From the NCBI RefSeq assembly GCF_002787055.1, contig NZ_CP024808.1, positions 584,328 to 648,327 on the forward strand: a stretch of 64,000 nucleotides of DNA, read 5' to 3'. The position numbers and the translations under genes are program-made. The notes below the pieces were generated by a model, which did no database searches, was not told where the DNA came from, and saw only the letters and a list, made by a program, of their open reading frames with translations. Every line of letters begins with the position of its first letter. Position 1 is the first letter of the stretch. The DNA comes from Candidatus Nitrosotenuis aquarius (lineage in GTDB: Archaea; Thermoproteota; Nitrososphaeria; Nitrososphaerales; Nitrosopumilaceae). Positions 50,939 through 58,962 of this stretch are shown here, one piece after another.

Positions 50939-51577
50939 TTAGTTTGCGCCCATTTCCATGGATTCGCTAAGATCAATGGTGTGGTTTTGCGGGGTTGGTT
51001 CTGTGCCGTTTCCAGAGGATGCGCTTTCTTCTACTTCGACCTCTTCTTCTAGTTCTATTTCTTCCTCGGTTTCTTCTGAGGTTTCCTCCATTACCTCATC
51101 TTTTGGTATGGATTCTACCATTCCTGCCAGTTCTTCGTGGGATGGATCATGTGCAGATACCCAGCCTCGTTGTGATAGTATGTCATAGCTTGATTCTTTG
51201 ATGCATGAAGGTCTAAAGTTGTTTGCCTTGAAGACCAGTTTCATTCCATCTCCACATTGGATTTCATGTGGGTCTGTTCCGCTCTTTAATTGCTGTAGCG
51301 GAGATGCAACAGGTGCTGCAGTGGTTAGCATTTCTTCTTCCATAGTGTCATCCATTGTTTCATCTGTTTCTTCCATAGTGTCATCCATGGTCTCATCCAT
51401 TACTTCCTCATCGGCAACCTCTTCGTCTGTTACTTCCTCGTCAGCAATCTCTTCGTCGGTCATTTCCTCATCTGTCATTTCACCTTCAGATGGTGCCTCT
51501 TGAGCAAAAACAGGTGCAAATCCAAACATCGTGGATGCAACTATACCAAGTAACAAAAGCAGTGTCAGTCCCTGCAT
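50939..51577 (-). CDS. Secreted acidic repeat protein with Cys-pair domain
   Basis: A signal peptide (MQGLTLLLLLGIVASTMFGF, cleaved after VFA) is followed by an acidic repeat of about 60 residues built from five-residue TDEEM/ADEEV-type units and then MDDTMEETDE-type units. Next comes a compact domain SPLQQLKSGTDPHEIQCGDG, MKLVFKANNFRPSCIKESSY and DILSQRGWVSA, with two Cys, matching the C-terminal domain of the protein at 30023. A Glu-rich tail ends the protein. Extracellular or surface-associated; likely binds cations. Confidence 0.75.
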   Translation of the reverse strand: MQGLTLLLLLGIVASTMFGFAPVFAQEAPSEGEMTDEEMTDEEIADEEVTDEEVADEEVMDETMDDTMEETDETMDDTMEEEMLTTAAPVASPLQQLKSGTDPHEIQCGDGMKLVFKANNFRPSCIKESSYDILSQRGWVSAHDPSHEELAGMVESIPKDEVMEETSEETEEEIELEEEVEVEESASSGNGTEPTPQNHTIDLSESMEMGAN

Positions 51578-51654
51578 TGATTAATCTGAATTGACTTTGC
51601 ATTTAACCTTTTTTATAATCATAGAATAAGTGCTGATCCTGTGGAACCAATAAC

Positions 51655-52041
51655 ATGAAGATGGACTCAGAGACCTTTGGCATAGAAAAGGGACATGGTC
51701 AAGAAGCAATCGACTGGTTAAACGAGGAGGCAAAAAAAGACAAACTCAAATTCGAGGCAAGACTCTATGGTGAAGAAATAGAGACTCAGAACTTTGGCAC
51801 CTTTGAGCTGTTTTCATGGATTGGTGATGTTCAGGTTGCCAGAAAACTGGTAATCAAGGCAAGCAAGCGATTCAAAATCAAGGTAATCGAGGGCGGCTAC
51901 AGGACCAAAGACAAAATCTTCAAAATGTCAAAGCAGGACTATGGCGTAGTCAGAAAAGGAGACAAGGTAATCGGACACCTGGCATTTACTGCACCAATGT
52001 TGGGCGGCAAATGGAAGGTAGCCGAAGAAGAGCTTCGCTAA
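51655..52041 (+). CDS. Unknown 128-aa soluble protein
   Basis: A Lys-rich protein: MKMDSETFGIEKGHGQEAID, then FEARLYGEEIETQNFGTFEL, a helix (VQVARKLVIKASKRFKIKVI) and a beta end (YGVVRKGDKVIGHLAFTAP). Looks like a small alpha/beta domain. No family recognised. The ATG at 51655 is the only good start. It precedes a dehydrogenase gene by 32 bases on the same strand. Confidence 0.66.
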   Translation: MKMDSETFGIEKGHGQEAIDWLNEEAKKDKLKFEARLYGEEIETQNFGTFELFSWIGDVQVARKLVIKASKRFKIKVIEGGYRTKDKIFKMSKQDYGVVRKGDKVIGHLAFTAPMLGGKWKVAEEELR

Positions 52042-52073
52042 AGCACAAATAATCAAGTGCTGCAATTTTTCTT

Positions 52074-52937
52074 GTGCGAGTAGGAATTGTTGGCACTGGC
52101 CTTCTGGGAAATGCAGTCGGCCTCAACCTCCTAAAGCGAGGACATGTGGTTACTGCATACAACAGAACAAGGTCCAAGACAAAAGAATTGGAAGAAAACG
52201 GTGCAAAAATTGTGGATTCACCAAAAAAAATATCAGAGAATTCCGATGTTGTGTTTAGCATTGTAAAAAACGCAGATGCCGTAAGAAAGGTTGCATTTGG
52301 GGACGAATGCATTGCGTGTGGAAAGCATGACGGCCTGATTGTGTGCGACATGAGCACAATAAACCCAATAGCGTCAAAAGAGATTGCCCAGGAATTTGCA
52401 AATAGAGGAATTCCATTTTGCGACACGCCAGTCATGGGCGGCCCAAACGTTGCAATTACAGGGGACCTAGTAATGATGGTTGGTGGAGAAAAGGCGACAT
52501 TTGAGAAATGCGAAAAACTATTCAATGACATTGCAAACAAGGTCTTTTACCTGGGGCAAAACGGCACGGCTCATTCTGTCAAGCTTGCAATGAATCTGCA
52601 GATAGCAATGCTTGCGCTGGCAATATCTGAGGGAATTACGCTTGCGCGAGCCTCAAAAATAAAGCCTGAAACTTTTCTGGAAATTCTCAACTCGACTTAT
52701 TTTAAGACGGGAATGAGTGAGAACAAGGCCTACAAGATGCTAAAGCATGACTATTCCCCGACATTTACGCTGTCAAATCTAAAAAAAGACCTTGACACAA
52801 TCAACGAGGCGGCAAAGTCATTTGGAGTAAATCTCCCCATGGCAACAAAGGCAAACCAAGTTTATCAAGACGCCGAAGAGGAATTTGGCAGCCTAGACTA
52901 TACTGCAATACTGGAATACCTATCCAAATCAAAATGA
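52074..52937 (+). CDS. 3-hydroxyisobutyrate dehydrogenase-family NAD(P) oxidoreductase
   Basis: A beta-hydroxyacid dehydrogenase of 287 residues. Rossmann motif GIVGTGLLGNAVGLNLLKRG, NADP-type pocket VVTAYNRTRSKTKEL, substrate loop PVMGGPNVAITGDLVMMVGG (the PVxGGxxxA signature), and catalytic Lys in GQNGTAHSVKLAMNLQI. The start is GTG 52074. It oxidises or reduces a 3-hydroxy acid or an aldehyde (glyoxylate/succinic semialdehyde reductase type); substrate is not clear. Stop region overlaps the convergent small membrane gene. Confidence 0.88.
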   Translation: MRVGIVGTGLLGNAVGLNLLKRGHVVTAYNRTRSKTKELEENGAKIVDSPKKISENSDVVFSIVKNADAVRKVAFGDECIACGKHDGLIVCDMSTINPIASKEIAQEFANRGIPFCDTPVMGGPNVAITGDLVMMVGGEKATFEKCEKLFNDIANKVFYLGQNGTAHSVKLAMNLQIAMLALAISEGITLARASKIKPETFLEILNSTYFKTGMSENKAYKMLKHDYSPTFTLSNLKKDLDTINEAAKSFGVNLPMATKANQVYQDAEEEFGSLDYTAILEYLSKSK

Positions 52938-53051
52938 AGGATCGGATTTTTTCTTGGCAAGATATGCGCGATATGATATACCGGTGACCAAAAAGAAAAC
53001 TCCCGCAATGGCACACCAGATAACAAACGGGACTGCTTGCAGTTCTGCCAT
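52929..53051 (-). CDS. 40-aa single-helix membrane peptide
   Basis: From ATG 53051 the frame encodes MAELQAVPFVIWCAIAGVFF then LVTGISYRAYLAKKKSDPSF and a stop. It is one hydrophobic helix with a basic tail. A TATTTATTTATTG region lies about 25 bases upstream and is shared with the divergent zinc gene at 53103. Short membrane peptides of this form exist in archaea; function unknown. Confidence 0.5.
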   Translation of the reverse strand: MAELQAVPFVIWCAIAGVFFLVTGISYRAYLAKKKSDPSF

Positions 53052-53102
53052 GGCATGATTTACCACACAATAAATAAATAGATTTGAAGATTGAGCAGCT
53101 AC

Positions 53103-53309
53103 ATGCCGGAGATAATCTGCAAAGACTGTGGAAAAAAAATGTTCCATGAAAACGAGGATACGCTCAAAATAGAAGAGGCAATCCACAAAAAGTTCTGCAG
53201 AAAAAAGCAAGGCGAAGTACACAGCTACATGCACCGCGATTCCGATCACATGGCTACATTTGATGAAGAGCGTGCAGCCGATCAAAAAGGCAAGCAGCTA
53301 GTAAAATAA
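53103..53309 (+). CDS. Small Cys/His zinc-binding protein
   Basis: A 68-residue protein: MPEIICKDCGKKMFHENEDT, KIEEAIHKKFCRKKQGEVHS, YMHRDSDHMATFDEER. CxxC, followed by His and Cys (HKKFC), makes a probable zinc site. The ATG at 53103 lies about 28 bases after AATAAATAAATAG; TTG 53091 would add four residues. It directly abuts the TPR gene (stop at 53309, TTG at 53310), so the two are coupled. Confidence 0.68.
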   Translation: MPEIICKDCGKKMFHENEDTLKIEEAIHKKFCRKKQGEVHSYMHRDSDHMATFDEERAADQKGKQLVK

Positions 53310-53789
53310 TTGGATATTTTCGATTCTGCAATCATCGAGTTTAATCTTGGCAATTTCAAAAAAGCGCTTGTATTATTTGACCAAGTGCTACAGCTAGAGC
53401 CATTCCATGTGACAGCACTGATCAAAAAGGGCAATATTTTGGGCAAGTTTGCCAGATATTCCGATGCCATACAATGCTATGACAAGGCATTAAGTGTGGA
53501 GGCAAAAAACTCACTTGCCCTCATAAACAAGGGCCTTGCACTGCATTATTTGGAGAGATATCCAGAGGCAATCGCATGCTATAACATGATATTGCAGGAC
53601 AAGCCAAACAGCGCGCTGACCCTATACAACAAGGCATCAAGCCTAGTTCGAAACAGCCAGACACCAGAAGGCCTCGAAGTTCTAAAAAAGGCAATCAGCC
53701 TTGATTTTTCCTGCAAGTACAAGGCACGCTCTGATGTGGATTTTGAGCAAATACAAAAGACGCCGGAATTCAAAAGGTTGGTTTTGTAA
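53310..53789 (+). CDS. TPR-repeat protein
   Basis: A 159-residue protein built of four TPR units: AIIEFNLGNFKKALVLFDQV, AIQCYDKALSVEAKNSLALI, AIACYNMILQDKPNSALTLY and LEVLKKAISLDFSCKYKARS. It starts at TTG 53310 with no spacer from the previous stop. Related in plan to the TPR protein at 16586 (AYDKVL/CYDKAL, FDQI/FDQV, DVDFEQI-type end similar to DKDFANI). Protein-protein scaffolding is the expected role. Confidence 0.8.
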   Translation: MDIFDSAIIEFNLGNFKKALVLFDQVLQLEPFHVTALIKKGNILGKFARYSDAIQCYDKALSVEAKNSLALINKGLALHYLERYPEAIACYNMILQDKPNSALTLYNKASSLVRNSQTPEGLEVLKKAISLDFSCKYKARSDVDFEQIQKTPEFKRLVL

Positions 53790-53810
53790 AAACATAATAT
53801 TTGCAGATTA

Positions 53811-55037
53811 TTGCGGTTTGCATTGGCCAGAGAGATAAACTATGACATTGTTATAGTGGGCGCAGGTCCTGCCGGATCGTCTGCCGCATTTTCTGCTGCA
53901 AAGACAGGCGCCCGTGTGGCATTGCTGGAAAAAGAAGAAACAATAGCACAGACTGTTCGCACAAGCGGGGTTACCTGGATGGACAGCATACGAGAATTTG
54001 AAATCCCGGAATATTGCTACAATCCGGTCAGAAATTACGGATTTTGCTCGCCTGGAAACGAGGTCGTCATATCATCCGATACTCCAATGGCTGCTGTGCT
54101 CGATGTTCGAAAGACATACAGATGGCTTGCTGAAAAGGCAAGAAAGCAGGATGTCGAACTATACACAAGCACTGCGGTAACAAACGCAACGCGAAGTCCA
54201 CATGGAATAACATTACACGCAACATCAAACAAGGAAGAGATTTTGTTTCATGCAAAAATCGTAATTGATGCAAGCGGATTTCAAAGCGTGGTTGCAAAGT
54301 CACTAGGATTAGTGACACAGTGGAAGAGGTTTGGTGCCGGCGCAGAATACGAAGTCGAGGTGGAAAATGCAGACCCTGACACTTGGTGGCTCATGGTTGG
54401 CCAGGACTATTCTCCTGCAGGCTATGCTTGGATTTTCCCAATGGGTGGTAAAATTGTGCGAATCGGAGTAGGTGTGGGAAAGCCAGAATCCGCACTAGAC
54501 CCAACTGAGCGACTAGAGCAGATAATGCAAAAAAAACTCGGACCAATTTCCAAGCTTGGCAAAATCACACAGATAGAATTTCATTACGGGTTGATTCCAA
54601 ATGACGGACTGTCAAGAAAGACAGTCTATGACAACTTGATTCTAGTAGGAGATACTGCTGGACAGGCAAACCCGCTAGTGCTGGAAGGGATTCGTTATGC
54701 AATACGATTTGGGAGAGTTGCAGGCGATGTAGCAGCCAATGCAATTCTAAGCGGCGATCTGTCAGAAAAATCCCTCAAACCGTACGAGGGAAACTGGAAA
54801 AAGGCAATCCAAAAAAAAATAGAGTCGGCATCAAAGGTCCAGACTCGCTGGATTGGCCTCTCCGACAAAGAATGGGACAAGGAACTAGACATCATAAAGG
54901 AGCTCAGCATCGACGAGTTTTTGGATTTTATAAAGGCGGATTTCAGTCTTGCCAGCATAATCAAGATGGCAGTCAGTCACCCAAAGATGGCAGTTCGGCA
55001 ATTATTCAACATTGTCAAGAGTACGGGAAAGTCATAG
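53811..55037 (+). CDS. Geranylgeranyl reductase family flavoprotein
   Basis: An FAD-dependent reductase of 408 residues. N-terminal FAD motif YDIVIVGAGPAGSSAAFSAA, then RTSGVTWMD, DASGFQSVVAKSLGL, FPMGGKIVRIGVGVG, and the second FAD motif NLILVGDTAGQANPLVLEGI match digeranylgeranyl-glycerophospholipid reductases that saturate archaeal membrane lipid chains. The GVTW and GYAWIFP segments are typical of this family. Start is TTG 53811, with TTG 53823 also possible. Its product would help saturate the isoprenoid chains of the membrane. Confidence 0.88.
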   Translation: MRFALAREINYDIVIVGAGPAGSSAAFSAAKTGARVALLEKEETIAQTVRTSGVTWMDSIREFEIPEYCYNPVRNYGFCSPGNEVVISSDTPMAAVLDVRKTYRWLAEKARKQDVELYTSTAVTNATRSPHGITLHATSNKEEILFHAKIVIDASGFQSVVAKSLGLVTQWKRFGAGAEYEVEVENADPDTWWLMVGQDYSPAGYAWIFPMGGKIVRIGVGVGKPESALDPTERLEQIMQKKLGPISKLGKITQIEFHYGLIPNDGLSRKTVYDNLILVGDTAGQANPLVLEGIRYAIRFGRVAGDVAANAILSGDLSEKSLKPYEGNWKKAIQKKIESASKVQTRWIGLSDKEWDKELDIIKELSIDEFLDFIKADFSLASIIKMAVSHPKMAVRQLFNIVKSTGKS

Positions 55038-55580
55038 TAAGTCAGAGTTTTCAAATCTTGGTGCAAGCTGTCTTTCCAGAATCTCAAATTCGGCAAGCCA
55101 TTCTTTTCCAGATTTTATCAAATAGATCATGTTCACATCAAATGGTGACTCCAGTACCGCATCAATCTGGAATATTGCAAGTTTGAGTGTTATTTGCGAC
55201 ATGGCAAAGACTTGGCTATCAGAGAACGTGCCTCTGCCTGTCTTTATCTCAACCCAGCACAATTCTTCAGGATAGTTCACTGGAAAGTATTTTTTGCGAG
55301 TGCCTACTCGGCATGCCAGAAAATCAAAGACAAAGCTTGGGTTTTGTGCAGAACCGTTTGTGGGCTGCATCATTGCCTCCACCTCATTTCGAATGTTTTG
55401 CGGGATTTTGACTCGAATTCGGTTAAACCCTTTTTTGAATGTGAAAACCCACTCGTCGTTTTTCATAAAATACAGATTCTCAAGTGAGATGTACGCCCAG
55501 CCCCTCTGATCGCAGTATTCCTTGTAGTATATTTCCCCCAAAGACCCCTTTAGTGCATTAGTTATTCTCGGTCTTGACAC
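55032..55580 (-). CDS. Predicted PD-(D/E)xK nuclease-like protein
   Basis: A 182-residue protein with a restriction-endonuclease-like pattern: helix with Glu16 (KGSLGEIYYKEYCDQ), Asp86 (SFVFDFLAC) and Glu111-x-Lys113 (LCWVEIKTGRG). This D...ExK arrangement is the metal site of PD-(D/E)xK nucleases. The rest (QVFAMSQITLKLAIFQIDAV) fits the following helix. No methyltransferase gene is near, so a repair or processing function is more likely than restriction. Motifs are read by eye. Confidence 0.68.
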   Translation of the reverse strand: MSRPRITNALKGSLGEIYYKEYCDQRGWAYISLENLYFMKNDEWVFTFKKGFNRIRVKIPQNIRNEVEAMMQPTNGSAQNPSFVFDFLACRVGTRKKYFPVNYPEELCWVEIKTGRGTFSDSQVFAMSQITLKLAIFQIDAVLESPFDVNMIYLIKSGKEWLAEFEILERQLAPRFENSDLL

Positions 55581-55647
55581 ATTTTTTGGAATTATTTTCT
55601 AAACAAAAAGGGATATGATGTTCTATTCTACAACATATTTTTAGAAA

Positions 55648-58629
55648 TTAATCTATTCTAAAGAAATCAGACACTGTCAGCTCGTGATATTCCAGCTGTG
55701 CAACATATACACCAGGACCATACAATTTTGACAGTACCTGGTTAAAGTGCCCAGACGCATTGTCCTTTAGAGGGATTTCGTCAATTTTCTCGCCTGACTG
55801 ATCAAAAATGTCCACGTAAATGTCCTCTGGGAACGCAACTGTCTTATAGATTGCGCCAGACAAGTACAGTTTTCCGTCATCAACATATGCATCCAGCACT
55901 CCAATCTTGGAGCGAGTAGGCAGATATCGCTCAATCATTGATTGTAACTCTTTGATTTCAGATTTTGCAGACGATAGGTCCTTGTCGCGTAGCGCATTTT
56001 CAATATCAGTCATTGTAGAATCAAATCTTGCCTTGTTGGAGTTGTATCCAGAAGAGCCAAACACCCGGATAAAGTTCTGCAGGTCTTCGTACTGGCGTGC
56101 CAGGTCCACGTTTTGCGTGTATTCCTGCGATGGTGGTGGAGTCTTGGCAGTAACAGTCGGCTTTTCTGCAACATCCACTATTTGCGACGCTATTGCGTTT
56201 CTCCACTGCAATTTTACAACATACAGTCCTGGTTCTGTTGGCGCAAACCATTGCGTAAAAAAGTCGCCGTCCTTGGTATCAGAGAACTCTAGTGTGCTGT
56301 GCTGATTGCCCTGCATATCATATACAGTAAGGTACAGGTTCTCGCGCCTATCAAATAGTTCCTTGTCTACTGCGCCATTCATTGCCCAAGTTTGCGTTAC
56401 CGGATTGTACGAAATATCAAAGAGGATCTTTTTGTGGCTTGACTCTATCTGATCTGCCACATAGTTGCGGATTTCCTTTAGCTTCTTGTCTGCATCATCG
56501 AAATTGCCCAAGTCGATTTTCTGGTATGCATCATCAGTCATGTCGATGAATCGCTCTGAATCAAAGTCGGCATTATAAAATGTGGTAACAAAGTTAGAGA
56601 GATCATCCAGCTTGTTTCGGTATTCAATTCTTTTTAGCTCATCAAGGGAATAGCCGGATTCAGAGCCGAACGGATCCTCGTCGTATTTTTCAGAGACCTG
56701 GCGCCACTCATCAAATAATGCGCGAACTTGGTTGTCTGCTGCATCAAGGTCCTTTTTGACTACCAAGTCCCGCGCCTTGTCCAGGCGTACCTTCATGGAT
56801 TCGGTAAAGTCGGTATAGCCAGGCAGGAACTTGTTGTGGCGCTCGCCAAGCAAAATTAGATTTTCAATTGATTTTGCCCTCTGCAAAATCTCGGATGCCC
56901 TAATCTTGTACGAGTCCTTGGTGTAGGAATCAAGCTTGGTCGCAATCACAGAGAGCTGTGTATTGTAATAGTTTAGCAGGACCTCGATTTTGTCTATTTT
57001 GTTAATTGTTGGGTTGCCTTTTTCTATTTCAATTGCGGTCTCGATTACCTTGAGTGCGTTTTTGATTGTGTTTAGGCTTTCATAGTCGGATTGCAGCTCT
57101 GCTCTTGCCCTTAGTTTTTCATATTCGAATTTCATCGTGGATAGTGGATTGCGCTTTTCTCGCAGCTCGTTAATGGAAATTTCATAGTCTGATACAATTT
57201 TGAGTATCTCCTCTAGCGTTTGCGCGTCTTTTACATTGTCTAGTAGAACCTGAAATGACTCTACGGTAGATTGGCTTGCGGCATTGTTTTTGGCAAACGA
57301 TATTGTGCTGGATAATCTAGATGAAATCTCGATTACGTTTTTCATGTCGACTATTTCTTTTTGTGATGCAATGATATCATCTGGCGAGGTTGCGCCGCCA
57401 AGCTTGCTCATAAGCGAGTCCAGCCTTGGCTTTATCAATACTGCAAGCTCAGAGTTTTGCGTATCATCCGATAAGACAAATCGGTCTACTTTGTCCAGGT
57501 TGCGCAAAAGCAGCGTCGCCTCGTGAAGCTTGTCCACTTTTGGTTTTGCCTCCAGAAATTGCGCCAGAGTTTCCTTTGCAAGCAGCGACTCTCGTAGTGT
57601 GCTCCATTCTGTTCTGATCAGTCTTGATAGGTTGTCGTCTTTTTTGAGCGTGCCATCAAGCAGTCTTGCCTCTGTGAGCAGATTCACCAAGTTGTTTAGC
57701 TCATCCGCATACACTGGGCCTGTCCCGCGAGCAAAGATGAATCCAATTTCTTCCTTGACTTGCCTGCTCATAATAGAGCCCGACTTTGTCATTAAATTCA
57801 ACAATAATTGGTTGAGTTCTGAATAGCTTAGCTGTTTTTCCTGCTGTTGTTTTTGCGGATCCACATTAATCAATGAAACATAAACGTCGCTGAGCTCCCT
57901 TACTGCGGATTTTGCATCTCCGATTGCGGAATAAAACGCAACGCCTGCAGTCTGGGTGTCTATTTTCTTTGCAGCCTCGGAATCCAGTTTTGATGCAGAT
58001 ACTAGCGATTTTGTTGTTGCAAACGCCGTCTCTAGTGCAGGGCGGATCCTGGAATCAAGATCCAGCACGTCAGATTCCGAAGGATATGTCAGGAATAGAT
58101 CAGAGTACAGTGATTTTAGCTTGGAAATATCGCTAGTTGATTGCAAATCAGAAAATCTAGTCTCAAACTCGCCCGATATTGTCCCGGATTTCTTTACTGA
58201 TGATATTTTTGATTCAATCACTGACATGGCAGACGCCAAATAGTCCTTGCTTGACTTTTCTGTTGCCTTTTCGTTTTTGACATCAAATGAGCTGGATGCT
58301 GTATAATCACCATAGAAAACTCGAACGTCGTATTTTCCTGTCAGGCCGCATATTTTGCCAGTCAGCGGTATTGGGTCGGTGATGAAATTTCCATCAGACA
58401 GAGGTTTTAGCTGCTGAATCTGGCAGAGGTCCCCATTAGGGTTGATTATTTGCGTTACCACATACAAATCTGGGGAGATCTGCGATAACTGGCCAAAAAT
58501 AAAGACGCTTTCGCCCTTTTTGTAGTCGCCAAACGTGTCAAGCAGAACAATTCGTGAGCTTTGAGAAAATGCGCTAGTCGGGATAAGCAACATTGCCGCC
58601 AGAACCAGTGCCGTGCCTACTTTGCGCAT
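55648..58629 (-). CDS. Large secreted surface protein with long helical region
   Basis: A 993-residue protein starting at ATG 58629 with a signal peptide (MRKVGTALVLAAMLLIPTSA, cleaved near AFS). An N-terminal beta domain (GESVFIFGQLSQISPDLYVV, CGLTGKYDVRVFYGDYTASS) is followed by roughly 550 residues of helix and coiled-coil type sequence, and at the C-terminus by two copies of a beta-sandwich-type repeat: PTEPGLYVVKLQW and LYGPGVYVAQLEY are the same motif (PGxYVxxLxW/Y), as is the YDVRVFY part near the start. No C-terminal anchor is seen. Likely an S-layer-associated protein. Confidence 0.75.
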   Translation of the reverse strand: MRKVGTALVLAAMLLIPTSAFSQSSRIVLLDTFGDYKKGESVFIFGQLSQISPDLYVVTQIINPNGDLCQIQQLKPLSDGNFITDPIPLTGKICGLTGKYDVRVFYGDYTASSSFDVKNEKATEKSSKDYLASAMSVIESKISSVKKSGTISGEFETRFSDLQSTSDISKLKSLYSDLFLTYPSESDVLDLDSRIRPALETAFATTKSLVSASKLDSEAAKKIDTQTAGVAFYSAIGDAKSAVRELSDVYVSLINVDPQKQQQEKQLSYSELNQLLLNLMTKSGSIMSRQVKEEIGFIFARGTGPVYADELNNLVNLLTEARLLDGTLKKDDNLSRLIRTEWSTLRESLLAKETLAQFLEAKPKVDKLHEATLLLRNLDKVDRFVLSDDTQNSELAVLIKPRLDSLMSKLGGATSPDDIIASQKEIVDMKNVIEISSRLSSTISFAKNNAASQSTVESFQVLLDNVKDAQTLEEILKIVSDYEISINELREKRNPLSTMKFEYEKLRARAELQSDYESLNTIKNALKVIETAIEIEKGNPTINKIDKIEVLLNYYNTQLSVIATKLDSYTKDSYKIRASEILQRAKSIENLILLGERHNKFLPGYTDFTESMKVRLDKARDLVVKKDLDAADNQVRALFDEWRQVSEKYDEDPFGSESGYSLDELKRIEYRNKLDDLSNFVTTFYNADFDSERFIDMTDDAYQKIDLGNFDDADKKLKEIRNYVADQIESSHKKILFDISYNPVTQTWAMNGAVDKELFDRRENLYLTVYDMQGNQHSTLEFSDTKDGDFFTQWFAPTEPGLYVVKLQWRNAIASQIVDVAEKPTVTAKTPPPSQEYTQNVDLARQYEDLQNFIRVFGSSGYNSNKARFDSTMTDIENALRDKDLSSAKSEIKELQSMIERYLPTRSKIGVLDAYVDDGKLYLSGAIYKTVAFPEDIYVDIFDQSGEKIDEIPLKDNASGHFNQVLSKLYGPGVYVAQLEYHELTVSDFFRID

Positions 58630-58684
58630 AGAGTGATCGATCAAGGTCGAAAAAGACTACTTAAGCATTAGGTATGATTTCTAC

Positions 58685-58894
58685 TCAGGCTACAATTAGC
58701 TGTCTTTGCAATATTTTTGGCACTGGTGCTTCTTCTATTTTCGGAATCTCTGCCATAAAGCACAAGGCGTGAATCTGCTCCTTTGTTCTTGTGCCACACT
58801 GTACGCAGACTAGGCTCACTGTTCCGCGGCATTCTGCGCAGATTGTGCATTTTTTTAGTTGCCCGCCACAGTTTCGGCATGATTCGTCTGGCAT
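58685..58894 (-). CDS. Small double zinc-ribbon protein
   Basis: A 69-residue protein starting at ATG 58894 (MPDESCRNCGGQLKKCTICA). Four CxxC knuckles (CRNC, CTIC, CVQC and the Cys after AEC) make two zinc ribbons. The longer frame from 58963 has an uncharacteristic hydrophobic start and is less likely. It sits between the binding protein and the big surface protein on the same strand and could be their regulator, an inference. Confidence 0.72.
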   Translation of the reverse strand: MPDESCRNCGGQLKKCTICAECRGTVSLVCVQCGTRTKEQIHALCFMAEIPKIEEAPVPKILQRQLIVA

Positions 58895-58962
58895 TTTGTT
58901 CTCAAGATTGCTTTTTGTTATTTTTGATATAAGGCTGTGGTAGAATTTGTATGAATGAATCA

